In this document: positions 43,201 to 54,925 of the stretch, piece by piece
Layout: every line of letters begins with the position of its first letter
Numbering within the stretch: position 1 is the first letter of the stretch
Source of the DNA: Bolinopsis microptera
Lineage: Eukaryota; Ctenophora; Tentaculata; Lobata; Bolinopsidae
Reading direction: 5' to 3'
DNA length: 64,000 bases
Assembly (NCBI RefSeq): GCF_026151205.1
Contig: NC_087081.1
Location: forward strand, 1,359,386 to 1,423,385
Position numbers and translations under genes: made by a program
Notes under the pieces: generated by a model
The model's input: the letters and a program-made list of their open reading frames with translations, nothing else
Told to the model about the DNA's origin: nothing
The model's database searches: none

Positions 43201-46200
43201 CACCCCAGAGAGATAAGAGTACCTAGCACCCCAGAGAGATAAGATTACCTAGCACCCCAGAGAGATAAGAGTACCTAGCACCCCAGAGAGATCAGAGTAC
43301 CTAGCTCCCCAGAGAGATAAGAGTACCTAGCACCCCAGAGAGATCAGAGTACCTAGCACCCCAGAGAGATAAGAGTACCTAGCACCCCAGAGAGATAAGA
43401 GTACCTAGCACCCCAGAGAGATAAGAGTACCTAGCACCCCAGAGAGATAAGAGTACCTAGCACCCCAGAGAGATAAGAGTACCTAGCACCCCAGAGAGAT
43501 AAGAGTACCTAGCACCCCAGAGAGATAAGAGTACCTAGTACCCCAGAGAGATAAGAGTACCTAGCACCCCAGAGAGATAAGAGTACCTAGCACCCCAGAG
43601 AGATAAGAGTACCTAGCACCCCAGAGAGATAAGAGTACCTAGCACCCCAGAGAGATAAGAGTACCTAGCACCCCAGAGAGATAAGAGTACCTAGCACCCC
43701 AGAGAGAGAAGAGTACCTAGCACCCCAGAGAGATAAGAGTACCTAGCACCCCAGAGAGATAAGAGTACCTAGCACCCCAGAGAGATAAGAGTACCTAGCA
43801 CCCCAGAGAGATAAGAGTACCTAGCACCCCAGAGAGATAAGAGTACCTAGCACCCCAGAGAGATAAGAGTACCTAGCACCCCAGAGAGATAAGAGTACCT
43901 AGCACCCCAGAGAGATCAGAGTACCTAGCACCCCAGAGAGATAAGAGTACCTAGCACCCCAGAGAGATAAGAGTACCTAGCACCCCAGAGAGATAAGAGT
44001 ACCTAGCACCCCAGAGAGATCAGAGTACTTAGCACCCCAGAGAGATAAGAGTACCTAGCACCCCAGAGAGATCAGAGTACCTAGCACCCCAGAGAGATAA
44101 GAGTACCTAGCACCCCAGAGAGATAAGAGTACCTAGCACCCCAGAGAGATAAGAGTACCTAGCACCCCAGAGAGATAAGAGTACCTAGCACCCCAGAGAG
44201 ATAAGAGTACCTAGCACCCCAGAGAGATAAGAGTACCTAGCACCCCAGAGAGATAAGAGTACCTAGCACCCCAGAGAGATAAGAGTACCTAGCACCCCAG
44301 AGAGATCAGAGTACTTAGCACCCCAGAGAGATAAGAGTACCTAGCACCCCAGAGAGATCAGAGTACCTAGCACCCCAGAGAGATAAGAGTACCTAGCACC
44401 CCAGAGAGATAAGAGTACCTAGCACCCCAGAGAGATAAGAGTACCTAGCACCCCAGAGAGATAAGAGTACCTAGCTCCCCAGAGAGATAAGAGTACCTAG
44501 CACCCCAGAGAGATAAGAGTACCTAGCACCCCAGAGAGATAGGAGTACCTAGCACCCCAGAGAGATAAGAGTACCTAGCACCCCAGAGAGATAAGAGTAC
44601 CTAGCACCCCAGAGAGATAAGAGTACCTAGCACCCCAGAGAGATAAGAGTACCTAGCACCCCAGAGAGATAAGAGTACCTAGCACCCCAGAGAGATAAGA
44701 GTACCTAGCACCCCAGAGAGATAAGAGTACCTAGCACCCCAGAGAGATAAGAGTACCTAGCACCCCAGAGAGATAAGAGTACCTAGCACCCCAGAGAGAT
44801 AAGATTACCTAGCACCCCAGAGAGATAAGAGTACCTAGCACCCCAGAGAGATCAGAGTACTTAGCTCCCCAGAGAGATAAGAGTACCTAGCACCCCAGAG
44901 AGATAAGAGTACCTAGCACCCCAGAGAGATAAGAGTACCTAGCACCCCAGAGAGATAAGAGTACCTAGCACCCCAGAGAGATCAGAGTACCTAGCACCCC
45001 AGAGAGATAAGAGTACCTAGCACCCCAGAGAGATAAGAGTACCTAGCACCCCAGAGAGATAAGAGTACCTAGCACCCCAGAGAGATAAGAGTACCTAGCA
45101 CCCCAGAGAGATAAGAGTACCTAGCACCCCAGAGAGATAAGAGTACCTAGCACCCCAGAGAGATAAGAGTACCTAGCACCCCAGAGAGATAAGAGTACCT
45201 AGCACCCCAGAGAGATAAGAGTACCTAGCACCCCAGAGAGATAAGAGTACCTAGCACCCCAGAGAGATAAGAGTACCTAGCACCCCAGAGAGATAAGAGT
45301 ACCTAGCACCCCAGAGAGATAAGAGTACCTAGCACCCCAGAGAGATAAGAGTACCTAGCACCCCAGAGAGATAAGAGTACCTAGCACCCCAGAGAGATAA
45401 GAGTACCTAGCACCCCAGAGAGATCAGAGTACCTAGCACCCCAGAGAGATAAGAGTACCTAGCACCCCAGAGAGATCAGAGTACTTAGCACCCCAGAGAG
45501 ATAAGAGTACCTAGCACCCCAGAGAGATAAGAGTACCTAGCACCCCAGAGAGATCAGAGTACTTAGCACCCCAGAGAGATAAGAGTACCTAGCACCCCAG
45601 AGAGATCAGAGTACTTAGCACCCCAGAGAGAGAAGAGTACCTAGCACCCCAGAGAGATCAGAGAACTTAGCACCCCAGAGAGATAAGAGTACCTAGCACC
45701 CCAGAGAGATCAGAGTACTTAGCACCCCAGAGAGATAAGAGTACCTAGCACCCCAGAGAGATAAGAGTACCTAGCTCCCCAGCGAGATAAGAGTACCTAG
45801 CACCCATGAGAGAGAAGAGTACCTAGCACCCCAGAGAGATAAGAGTACCTAGCACCCCAGAGAGATAAGAGTACCTAGCACCCCAGAGAGATAAGAGTAC
45901 CTAGCACCCCAGAGAGATAAGAGTACCTAGCACCCCAGAGAGATAAGAGTACCTAGCACCCCAGAGAGATAAGAGTACCTAGCACCCCAGAGAGATAAGA
46001 GTACCTAGCACCCCAGAGAGATAAGAGTACCTAGCACCCCAGAGAGATCAGAGTACCTAGCACCCCAGAGAGATAAGAGTACCTAGCACCCCAGAGAGAT
46101 CAGAGTACTTAGCACCCCAGAGAGATAAGAGTACCTAGCACCCCAGAGAGATCAGAGTACTTAGCACCCCAGAGAGATAAGAGTACCTAGCACCCCAGAG

Positions 46201-47740
46201 AGATAAGAGTACCTAGCACCCCAGAGAGATCAGAGTACTTAGCACCCCAGAGAGATAAGAGTACCTAGCACCCCAGAGAGATCAGAGTACTTAGCACCCC
46301 AGAGAGAGAAGAGTACCTAGCACCCCAGAGAGATCAGAGTACTTAGCACCCCAGAGAGATAAGAGTACCTAGCACCCCAGAGAGATCAGAGTACTTAGCA
46401 CCCCAGAGAGATAAGAGTACCTAGCACCCCAGAGAGATAAGAGTACCTAGCTCCCCAGCGAGATAAGAGTACCTAGCACCCCAGAGAGAGAAGAGTACCT
46501 AGCACCCCAGAGAGATAAGAGTACCTAGCACCCCAGAGAGATAAGAGTACCTAGCACCCCAGAGAGATAAGAGTACCTAGCACCCCAGAGAGATAAGAGT
46601 ACCTAGCTCCCCAGAGAGATAAGAGTACCTAGCACCCCAGAGAGATAAGAGTACCTAGCTCCCCAGCGAGATAAGAGTACCTAGCACCCCAGAGAGAGAA
46701 GAGTACCTAGCACCCCAGAGAGATAAGAGTACCTAGCACCCCAGAGAGATAAGAGTACCTAGCACCCCAGAGAGATAAGAGTACCTAGCACCCCAGAGAG
46801 ATAAGAGTACCTAGCACCCCAGAGAGATAAGAGTACCTAGCACCCCAGAGAGAGAAGAGTACCTAGCACCCCAGAGAGATCAGAGTACCTAGCACCCCAG
46901 AGAGATCAGAGTACCTAGCACCCCAGAGAGATCAGAGTACCTAGCACCCCAGAGAGATAAGAGTACCTAGCACCCCAGAGAGATAAGAGTACCTAGCACC
47001 CCAGAGAGATCAGAGTACTTAGCACCCCAGAGAGATAAGAGTACCTAGCACCCCAGAGAGATAAGAGTACCTAGCACCCCAGAGAGATAAGAGTACCTAG
47101 CACCCCAGAGAGATAAGAGTACCTAGCACCCCAGAGAGATAAGAGTACCTAGCACCCCAGAGAGATAAGAGTACCTAGCACCCCAGAGAGATAAGAGTAC
47201 CTAGCACCCCAGAGAGATAAGAGTACCTAGCTCCCCAGAGAGATAAGAGTACCTAGCACCCCAGAGAGATAAGAGTACCTAGCACCCCAGAGAGATAAGA
47301 GTACCTAGCACCCCAGAGAGATAAGAGTACCTAGCACCCCAGAGAGATAAGAGTACCTAGCACCCCAGAGAGATAAGAGTACCTAGCACCCCAGAGAGAT
47401 AAGAGTACCTAGCACCCCAGAGAGATAAGAGTACCTAGCACCCCAGAGAGATAAGAGTACCTAGCTCCCCAGCGAGAGAAGAGTACCTAGCACCCCAGCG
47501 AGAGAAGAGTACCTAGCACCCCAGAGAGATAAGAGTACCTAGCACCCCAGAGAGATAAGAGTACCTAGCACCCCAGAGAGATAAGAGTACCTAGCACCCC
47601 AGAGAGATAAGAGTACCTAGCACCCCAGAGAGATAAGAGTACCTAGCTCCCCAGAGAGATAAGAGTACCTAGCTCCCCAGAGAGATAAGAGTACCTAGCA
47701 CCCCAGAGAGATAAGAGTACCTAGCACCCCAGAGAGATAA
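37282..47740. repeat. 26-bp satellite array, about 402 copies, 10.5 kb
   Basis: The unit is GATAAGAGTACCTAGC followed by ACCCCAGAGA. Frequent variants are TCAGAGTACTTAGC, AGCTCCCC, CAGCGAGAT and GAGAGAAGAG. The rare variants CAGAGAACTT (41161 and 45659), ATAAGATTACC (40301 and 44799) and AGCGAGAT (41283 and 45781) each recur exactly 4498 bp apart, which is 173 units. A one-base deletion near 39953 explains a 4497-bp spacing for an earlier pair (38742 and 43239). At least half the array is therefore one tandem duplication. Stop codons fall in the unit, so there is no long frame. Confidence 0.98.
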
Positions 47741-47897
47741 TACCTCTTTTATAATTAGCATAAGCATATTATGATATTATGATTTTTAGATCATGAATGC
47801 GATTTTATCACATTGAAACGTTGAATAATTCCTTTCCCGATAAAAACCTTTTCCTTTGTCGCATCAAACGGGATCAATTGAAATTTACCCGAGAAAA

Positions 47898-49018
47898 CAT
47901 ACCTTATCGGACCTTATTAATATTTGGACGGACATTAATTGATCGCTGGAGGCCCTAGCGTTCATCTTTATGTCCGTTAAAATAATGTCCGTCCGTTTAA
48001 GGTTCGTCCAAATTAAAGTCCGTTGAATTTTATGAAAATTATTCCACTGCGAACTTATTGTCCAGGATATCACTACACTGGATATGAAAACTTTTTAATT
48101 GCATTTAATTTAAATTTCTATCATCGGACTAAACTATAAATATATTATCTAAATATAAAATTTGGCAGTATCTAGATAGCCCGACCCCTGTCCGCGAACA
48201 ACTGTCCACGAACACCTGTCTACCAGATCATATTACTGCATAACAACAATATCCCCTGAATCAAGCAACAGGTTTAGATATTCTAAATATCATATTATGG
48301 TACTTCTGCACTTTCTTGATCTACGCGGTCCCTCGTTCATTTCTTCGGAGTTACTGTTCAATCTATAACCTCCACAGACCACATATTCTAGTTCTAGATC
48401 TCTTACAAATGGTTGTTTATCCAACTCGTAGTTGTACCGGGAACGATATCAACTGCTTTACCAGAGTTACTAAAATGCCTGAAGTACAACTTGATCTTTA
48501 TCTCTAGCCCCTCACTCAGGGACAAAAGAAAATTGCGATTATTTTGGCCAAAAATCGCGATACCGCGACAAGCCAAACAGACAACATATAAAATTTGTCG
48601 CAAATAGTGGGAAAAATCGCGATCCCGCACATGCCGCGATTTCCTTTTGTCCCTGCCCCCACTTGGCATAGGCTACCTTCGGTGGTCCATGTCAACGACG
48701 ATACCTTCTACCATACCAACCATCTCGATGATATATAATTCAAGACCGGGATATCCTTCGAGGGATATGGCTGATGTACTTTCATACCTCATCTGCACAG
48801 CATTTAACATTTTTAATGCCTAACAACTGCTTTTCTTACTTGCTGTATGAAAAATCGATTTAAAAATTTTAAATTATCTGTTAAAATTGGAAATAAGATG
48901 AAGAAATTCGGATTTTTGATGGTTTTGAACTCCTTCTATTTTAAAATTAATGTCCGTTCAACATTATATCCGTTCCGGTTCACATAATATCCGTTTGAAT
49001 AAGGTCTGATAAGGTATG
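47898..49018. mobile_element. 1.1-kb TIR element, CATACCTTATC ends, no transposase
   Basis: The left end starts CATACCTTATCGGACC. The right end inverted starts CATACCTTATCAGACC and continues to match (20 of 21). Subterminal TGTCCGTT/AACGGACA words recur near both ends. No transposase frame is present, so it is a non-autonomous element. A younger hAT-like MITE sits inside it. The superfamily is undecided because no clear target duplication was found. Confidence 0.75.
48517..48655. mobile_element. 139-bp hAT-like MITE nested in the 1.1-kb element
   Basis: The ends are CAGGGACAAAAG and its inverse CTTTTGTCCCTG, with further inverted similarity inward (AAATCGCG words). It is flanked by CCCTCACT (48509-48516) and CCCCCACT (48656-48663), an 8-bp target duplication with one difference. 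A CAGGG start and 8-bp duplication are typical of hAT. Confidence 0.8.
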
Positions 49019-49058
49019 ATAACACGTAATAACATTAGCATAATATGGATATATAACA

Positions 49059-49189
49059 GTTCTTTTGCGATAGTCAAAACGCGACAACTAGCGCTGGATC
49101 CAGCGCTAGTTGTCGCCATCCAGCGCTAGTTGTCGCCATCCAGCGCTAGTTGTCGCTAGTTGTCGCGTTTTGACTATCGCAAAAGAACC
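49059..49189. mobile_element. Foldback MITE with GCGCTAGTTGTCGC repeats
   Basis: The arms read GTTCTTTTGCGATAGTCAAA and its inverse. The core has three tandem 20-bp units containing CAGCGCTAGTTGTCGC and an inverted copy. TATATAACA flanks both sides (with one extra C on the right), a likely 9-bp target duplication. Confidence 0.8.
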
Positions 49190-49570
49190 TATATAACAGC
49201 TTCGCTCGTTTTTAATGTCATGTATATTCAAAGTTATATTTGATCTGAGAGTTGTGCAATTAGTCATATTGGATGCCTAAGTTTAAAGGGTTTAAAGCCG
49301 AGTATTTAATTTAATCGCGTGTTTTGCTGCTGGTCGAGTACTGCGTCAAGTTTTTTTAATTAAATCGCTGTATTTTATAGCGTTGCCATGATATATAATG
49401 CTCATACCATGTTTTCAACAACCACAGCTTTTAAAGCTGACGCTTGGTAAAATTTAAATCGTGTCTAGTCGCTCCTTTCTTGGGGCCTTTAAATGCTCAA
49501 ATGCTGGCTGCTTAATAAAACTCGGAATTGCAATGCAATCTTACTATATAAGTATATATTAATATAAAGC

Positions 49571-49718
49571 GGCAAGTTTCCACAAATGATTTTTGACAAT
49601 AACCGATAATAAGCGCTTTTTTAACGCTAAAAAAGTGCTTATTCCGAAAACCCACCGTTTATTGGCGATTAAGCACTTATTATCGGTTATTGTCAAAAAT
49701 CATTTGTGGAAACTTGCC
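49571..49718. mobile_element. 148-bp hairpin MITE
   Basis: The first 43 bases, GGCAAGTTTCCACAAATG through CGATAATAAG, are repeated inverted at the right end. A shorter internal hairpin with AAGCGCTTTTTTAACGC-type words is nested inside. The target duplication is uncertain. Confidence 0.82.
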
Positions 49719-49729
49719 TATAAGTATAA

Positions 49730-50910
49730 AGCGAGATATCTGTTATTGTTTAAAGTGTTACAATTTATAATGACACGTCTCGAACTTTCCCGGAATAGTC
49801 CATACCCCAAACGGTCAGACCCCTACAAACTTTCCCAGAATAAAAAACGTGTTCCCAGAAATACCCCTACCATCATACCATAATTATAATACAGAGGCAA
49901 AGTATCGATACTGTCATTATTATGATTATAACGGACCTTATAAGTATATAAGTAATCATTTATATCATAGTGCTGCAGGCAAGCACGATCGTGGACATTT
50001 ATTATACCCCTAGCTTGACTCAGCTTTCATTTATTTCGTTAATACTGCTATAAAGTTAATTAACTTTAAGTCGTTCGGAAGGTTTATTTGTAGTTACAAA
50101 TGTTCTAATTCAAAGTTGTCAGTAATAAAAACAGCCATGTTAATATATAAGCTCTTATTTATGAAATAACCCAAAATTGCTATATTCAGCAAACAGGCAT
50201 GCCTAAAAAACCATGTTAATATAGCGATCTAAAGTCATTTATCAAAACGCAAAGCGTACGTGAGTACGTACACTACACACCGTTCGGCGGAAAATGAAAA
50301 TTATTTTATTCCAATTTTACCCAGTTATAGTCAGTAGGACCTAACCATGTTTCAGTGTTTATAATTATAAGGGATAAGCACTGTAAACTGCAAAGCGATC
50401 CATGAAGGTATGGTGAAATGAAATGCTGGGGACATGCCCTTTGCGTGCATTTATTTCCCTTCACTTCACAGACACAAGGGTAATGCCCATTGGGCATTGT
50501 TGGGCAGGCTGGAGATAACATGGCATATGTTGAGAATAAACATATTTTGCCGACGCTGCGATCTCATTAATATATATTGCTGCTTATGAGTATGACCCTA
50601 ATGAAATTACTTTTTGAAGCCGTTGATGGACAATAATATTGGAGAATGTTCATTCTTTAAGGCTTATTAAAGCCTTAAATTCTACCAAGTTTGCTGGCTT
50701 TTTGTATTGCTCACTTCTCTCGCGCATATATTTCTTTGTATATATTATGCGAAATAGAATGTTGAGCTTAATGGCGAAACGTTGGGAGGGAAGGGAATGG
50801 TGCGCCAGGTAATCTTTTAATTTATTTCCTGTTCTGTTAGCTTGTTATATTATTACTATTAGTTATCCATAATTACTTACATGCTACAAATTGTAACTGA
50901 TTAAGTTTTG
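49730..50910. other. No gene seen
   Basis: AT-rich. The frame 50306-50521 (-) has several cysteines but no recognisable family or start context. No repeats were seen above the local background. Confidence 0.35.
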
Positions 50911-50914
50911 CCTT

Positions 50915-51725
50915 CGTTACAATTTTTACGTTTGAGTAAAAATGATCTCCCTGATGGAATTGAGAGCTTCGTATCACTCTTTGCTGACGATCTTAAGCTA
51001 GTAACGAGCACTAGTTCGACCTCACATCGAATACGCTGTGCAAGTGTGGAATCTACCAGCAGAGCATGGAAACTGGAGGACTATTAAGAAGATAGAAGAT
51101 GTCCAGAGAGAATTTACACGAATAATCGACAGGATTGGTATCCTACCATACGATGAGAGACTGAGAATCCTCCAGTTAACACTACTGGAGCGCCGTATGA
51201 GGGGTGATCTTATTGAAACCTTTAAAATAACGACGGGTAAAGTGGACTATGGACAAGATCTTTTCAGGATATCACGTAGCGGTACCAAGATCCTAAAAGA
51301 TAAAAGAGGAAATCAGGTCCTCAGTAACCGTGTTGCCAATTACTGGAACAAAGTACCAAGTTAGGTTAAAGAAGCCAGTTCAGTAGACGCATTCAAAGCT
51401 CGACTTCAATGTTATAAAAATGAACTGATAGTGGAGCATCGTCAAAGGGTCACTTCTGGGATCTCAGCGAAACCTTGATGTCAAAAATAAATACATGTGA
51501 GCATGATTCTTATGCACATTTCATGTCTAATAACCCATTGATTGCTAAATACCGAGGAATCAATGTTTCTTGATTGTTAAATTCAGAACTACATGTTAAC
51601 GTCTTAAAAATAATTAATCCTTTTTGATAATATTGTGCGAACTGCAATAGCGTAGAGTGCAGTTGGGTTTCAAGTTTTGTCGACATGGCTATGTGGCCAT
51701 AATCCTATTATTATTATTATTAGTT
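50915..51725 (+). mobile_element. Truncated, internally deleted CR1-like LINE fragment
   Basis: It begins within the reverse transcriptase palm and ends in the 3' tail CTATGTGGCCATAATCC followed by (TTA)n at 51705-51724, a microsatellite tail characteristic of CR1-type elements. The 5' part is missing. Confidence 0.8.
50926..51476 (+). pseudogene. CR1-like reverse transcriptase remnant
   Basis: NDLPDGIESFVSLFADDLKL gives the palm with the FADD motif. Immediately after, in another frame, comes RALVRPHIEYAVQVWN, which normally lies well over a hundred residues downstream, so a large internal deletion joins them near 51005. The 51038-51364 part continues with IEDVQREFTRII, LLERRMRGDLIETFKI and LSNRVANYWNKVPS, all typical of the C-terminal region. 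An in-frame TAG (51362-51364) precedes VKEASSVDAFKARL. Deletion, frameshift and stop show it is dead. Confidence 0.85.
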
Positions 51726-51729
51726 AATA

Positions 51730-53230
51730 AACTATGATGATTATATATGATTATGATCTTTATTTGATAGCGTGCTTATCTTAAAGTTAAATGTTTTTAC
51801 AGGCTCTAATAATATAGTTTTACGAAGATTTCAAGCCTTATGTTGTGTGTTTCCCTTCGTGTCCAAAAGCATTATACTATAAGTTATATTAGAATCAATT
51901 GAAGAATACCGGTAAATGTGATAAAGATACCGGTGTTCTACCTGCGGCCAACCGGCGTACTTATGCTCCCAATCTAAGAGTTACACCGTTATATGTTAAA
52001 GTAGTAAAGTCAACATATTAGAAAAAGTTAAAATCGAATTGTATGATGCGATATTACAAGTTTATTCATGCTGGTTCTTTATTTGGGACGGTGTTTGAAC
52101 AATTGTATTAAAACATCATGAGATCCATCCTCGTGAGTCGTGTCCACCCTATTTAGGAAAATTCCACCTTTTGTCCTTTTTGTCTTCCGCCCTGATCGTG
52201 TTCGGTTCCCGTTAACGTGATTCAAATTTGATTCACTCCGTCATATTATATCTTCGATCGTGGTTATAAATACTTAAGCCGGAGTAACTGGTATAAAATA
52301 TTGCATGTACTTAAGACTAAGTATCACCCATTAATAAATACTACTGACCCAACAACTGATGCACCACTGGGCCGATTGTAATTTGAGGGATTTTAATTTG
52401 GCGAGATTGTAAATATATAAACTGCAAAGGATTAACATCGCCATTAAATTTGCATGATAATGGCATCAATCGCACCATGCATCATGATCGAACTAGCTGT
52501 TGATCAATAATGAGCGTTGATGAAACAATATTGATTAAATTTTGACGCAACAATGATTAATTTAATGATCATTTACAGATTTGTGATCGATGAAAATGTT
52601 AAACGTGAAGGGTTTTACGGCCATTCAATACAATTACAAGCAGTGTTCGCCTTTTTCGATCGAAACTTTCGTTTTGTTTAGATCAACATCGAATAACAAC
52701 AAATTTGTTTTGTTTTCGATGTATCGTTGACCGGAGGCCGGAGCAATGATAAAAACAATCGACAATTACTTTTTCCGACAAATCATAATCGAATAATCGT
52801 TTTCGTTGCATTATAATCTATGATCAACACTGATCATTTAAGAGCCAGTGTATATTAAATCTTCGTTTTGTGAAATTAATGTTGATTTTATTCGATCCAT
52901 TACGATCCTGAATCCTCAAACATATAATGATCAATACTTAAACATTATCACTTCGAGATGGCAGGGCCTACTCTCATGCTGTCTATAGGTGATGATTATT
53001 GAATAATAGTTAAAACTTAAAATGTTATAAATTCAAGTTTTAAACGATTATGAATTATGATCGATATTTTTTAACCGTTTATCGCAGTTGTCAACGTTAT
53101 CATATTCACGGTAGATTGATCCCAAACGTGTCATTATGCAAATACAAGGTATTGTCGAATTTTAATTTCAGCTGACCTTTCTACCCACCTTAATAATTCA
53201 ACTGCAGATATCATTATTAGTAAAAGCTAT
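51730..53230. other. AT-rich stretch without a supported gene
   Basis: The region 52430-52960 is dense in TGATCAA/TTGATCG-type words, without a regular period. No frame or RNA is recognised. Confidence 0.4.
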
Positions 53231-53231
53231 C

Positions 53232-53249
53232 ATGGCTGGAACATATGAT
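53232..53249 (+). CDS. Possible small first exon of the receptor gene (MAGTYD)
   Basis: ATG GCT GGA ACA TAT GAT is followed directly by GTAAGT, a consensus splice donor. The phase fits the acceptor TTTCTCAG at 53947, which would add six residues and a threonine before the receptor's own ATG. The context also shows TGACGTCA, a CRE-like word, at about 53293. Without transcript data this is only a candidate. Confidence 0.25.
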
Positions 53250-53950
53250 GTAAGTTCATTCATGCAGGAGCCATGTCTGTATAGCATCAGGTGACGTCAT
53301 CCTCATTCCTCACTGATAATTTTATATTATTTGAATAAGATATTAGTATACACTGTACAGAAAACTCCGAATTACCCCCAAAAATAATATGCTGGGGGTA
53401 CGCTTATCATTTCTAATAATTGTAGTTATTGCTCCTTCATATACCTAATTAGAAGAGAAACACCTCCCTTTATAGGACGTGACAAGAGTTAGGACTCCTG
53501 ATTGCAGATCGGACTACATTGCATCAATTCCTTCTGTAACGTCCTCATTAAATGTAATAGATTTGTAGAGTTGTAAATAGTTTGAAATATATCTTTATCA
53601 AAACTTTCGAAACACCTCTTTCTGAAGTCGCCCTATATCATCCATATGCCGGGAATAAGTCTGTAAATAATGTTTATCTTAAAAGTGAAACAAGGTTCAG
53701 TATATCGACTGGAACATATTCTCCTCTACAATATACTCTGAACTCCGCGGGTCTTGGTTCACTGTTAACCAAAGCAGATTTTAACTTCAACCCTGATCGT
53801 AGATTCGTGGATTAAAATCTTTTGGATCTCTCTAGGTTCAACATGAGACCACATCGATATTTTCTGCATCTGTAAATGTTGTTTATTCGACCTAATTACG
53901 ACTGACTATCATTACTCGATTATTACTAATCTAACTCTATTTCTCAGACA

Positions 53951-54925
53951 ATGTTAACGCACTCCATCCATGGAAACATGTCCATATTTGGTATGAAGAG
54001 TGACGTCATCAGGCACACCTGGATCCTCTACTATCTCCTCGTTATTTTCTTCTCCTTCATCGGAGACATGACCATTTTGATAGCCTCCATAAAGTACAAA
54101 GCATTCAGACTACACAACTTTATCATAGCCGTGATGCAGCACATTGCGGTATGTGACATGGCTGTGTGCACCTTTTGGGTGTTCCCCAGACTTATTTCAC
54201 TGATAGCTGATCAATGGGTGCTGGGGGAACAGTTCTGTCAGATTCAGCCTTACATGATGTATTACTTTGGAACAGCTTGCCTGCTCCTGACATGTGCTAT
54301 GGCAGTTAGCAAGCTGAGTATTCTAAAGTTCCCAATAAGGTCCAGATACCTCACACCAGAGAAGTCCCACCAAGTATGCGCGGTGGTCTGGGCGGTATCT
54401 TGGAATGTCCCCATCACATTCCTAGATGGTGTGGACGTGTGTTTCGACCTGAGGACCTACTCCTGTGATTTCATCTCCCCGAACACCACATCCTCTCTGC
54501 TCATATCAACCGTACTGAACCTGGTCATACCTAATGTTCTGGTTGTAACATCAACAAGCCTGATTGTGATGCATCTACTCAAAGCTAGAAGAGCTGCTCG
54601 ACGGAGTAATGGTAAAGAAAGGTGGCAAGGACTCATCACTACCATTGGTACAGCTGTGTTGTACACAGTTTCCGTCGTGCCATTAACAATTTACTGCTTC
54701 GTAATGTCTTTTGCAGTAACCAGTGAACCAGGTCTCAATCGAATAAGCTTCTTTCATTATCACTTTTACAGATTCGCAACAGCAATTATCTTGCTGAATA
54801 TTTTGGCCAACTTTTTCATTCACAGTCTGACTGTTTTAAGTTTTAGAAAATTCCTTTGGTCGGGGATTAAACAAATTGAATCTCTTGTTTTTGGAACCTG
54901 TGAAGAAAACCTTACACACGTATAG
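53951..54925 (+). CDS. Rhodopsin-like seven-transmembrane receptor, 324 aa
   Basis: Seven hydrophobic segments lie at about 24-46, 56-80, 95-121, 141-160, 181-209, 230-254 and 272-296. Family landmarks include D69 in segment 2, C96 and C172 for the usual extracellular disulfide, W147 in segment 4, P194 in segment 5 and P244 in segment 6. A glycosylation site is possible at N9. Departures are marked: segment 1 has GD where GN is usual, the DRY motif is replaced by SKL (120-122), CWxP is replaced by SVVP, and NPxxY is replaced by NFFIH (287-291). The whole receptor is in one exon; a TTTCTCAG acceptor sits three bases before the ATG. The ligand is unknown. It is an orphan, divergent class A receptor with typical length and a short C-tail. 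Confidence 0.88.
   Translation: MLTHSIHGNMSIFGMKSDVIRHTWILYYLLVIFFSFIGDMTILIASIKYKAFRLHNFIIAVMQHIAVCDMAVCTFWVFPRLISLIADQWVLGEQFCQIQPYMMYYFGTACLLLTCAMAVSKLSILKFPIRSRYLTPEKSHQVCAVVWAVSWNVPITFLDGVDVCFDLRTYSCDFISPNTTSSLLISTVLNLVIPNVLVVTSTSLIVMHLLKARRAARRSNGKERWQGLITTIGTAVLYTVSVVPLTIYCFVMSFAVTSEPGLNRISFFHYHFYRFATAIILLNILANFFIHSLTVLSFRKFLWSGIKQIESLVFGTCEENLTHV

Noticed and set aside
37282-47740. CRISPR-like array
   Set aside because: Units are directly adjacent without spacers, and the context is an animal genome.
53582-53815. 77-residue frame upstream of the receptor
   Set aside because: It lies in the presumed 5' intron, has no family similarity and no start context. It is kept only as unexplained.
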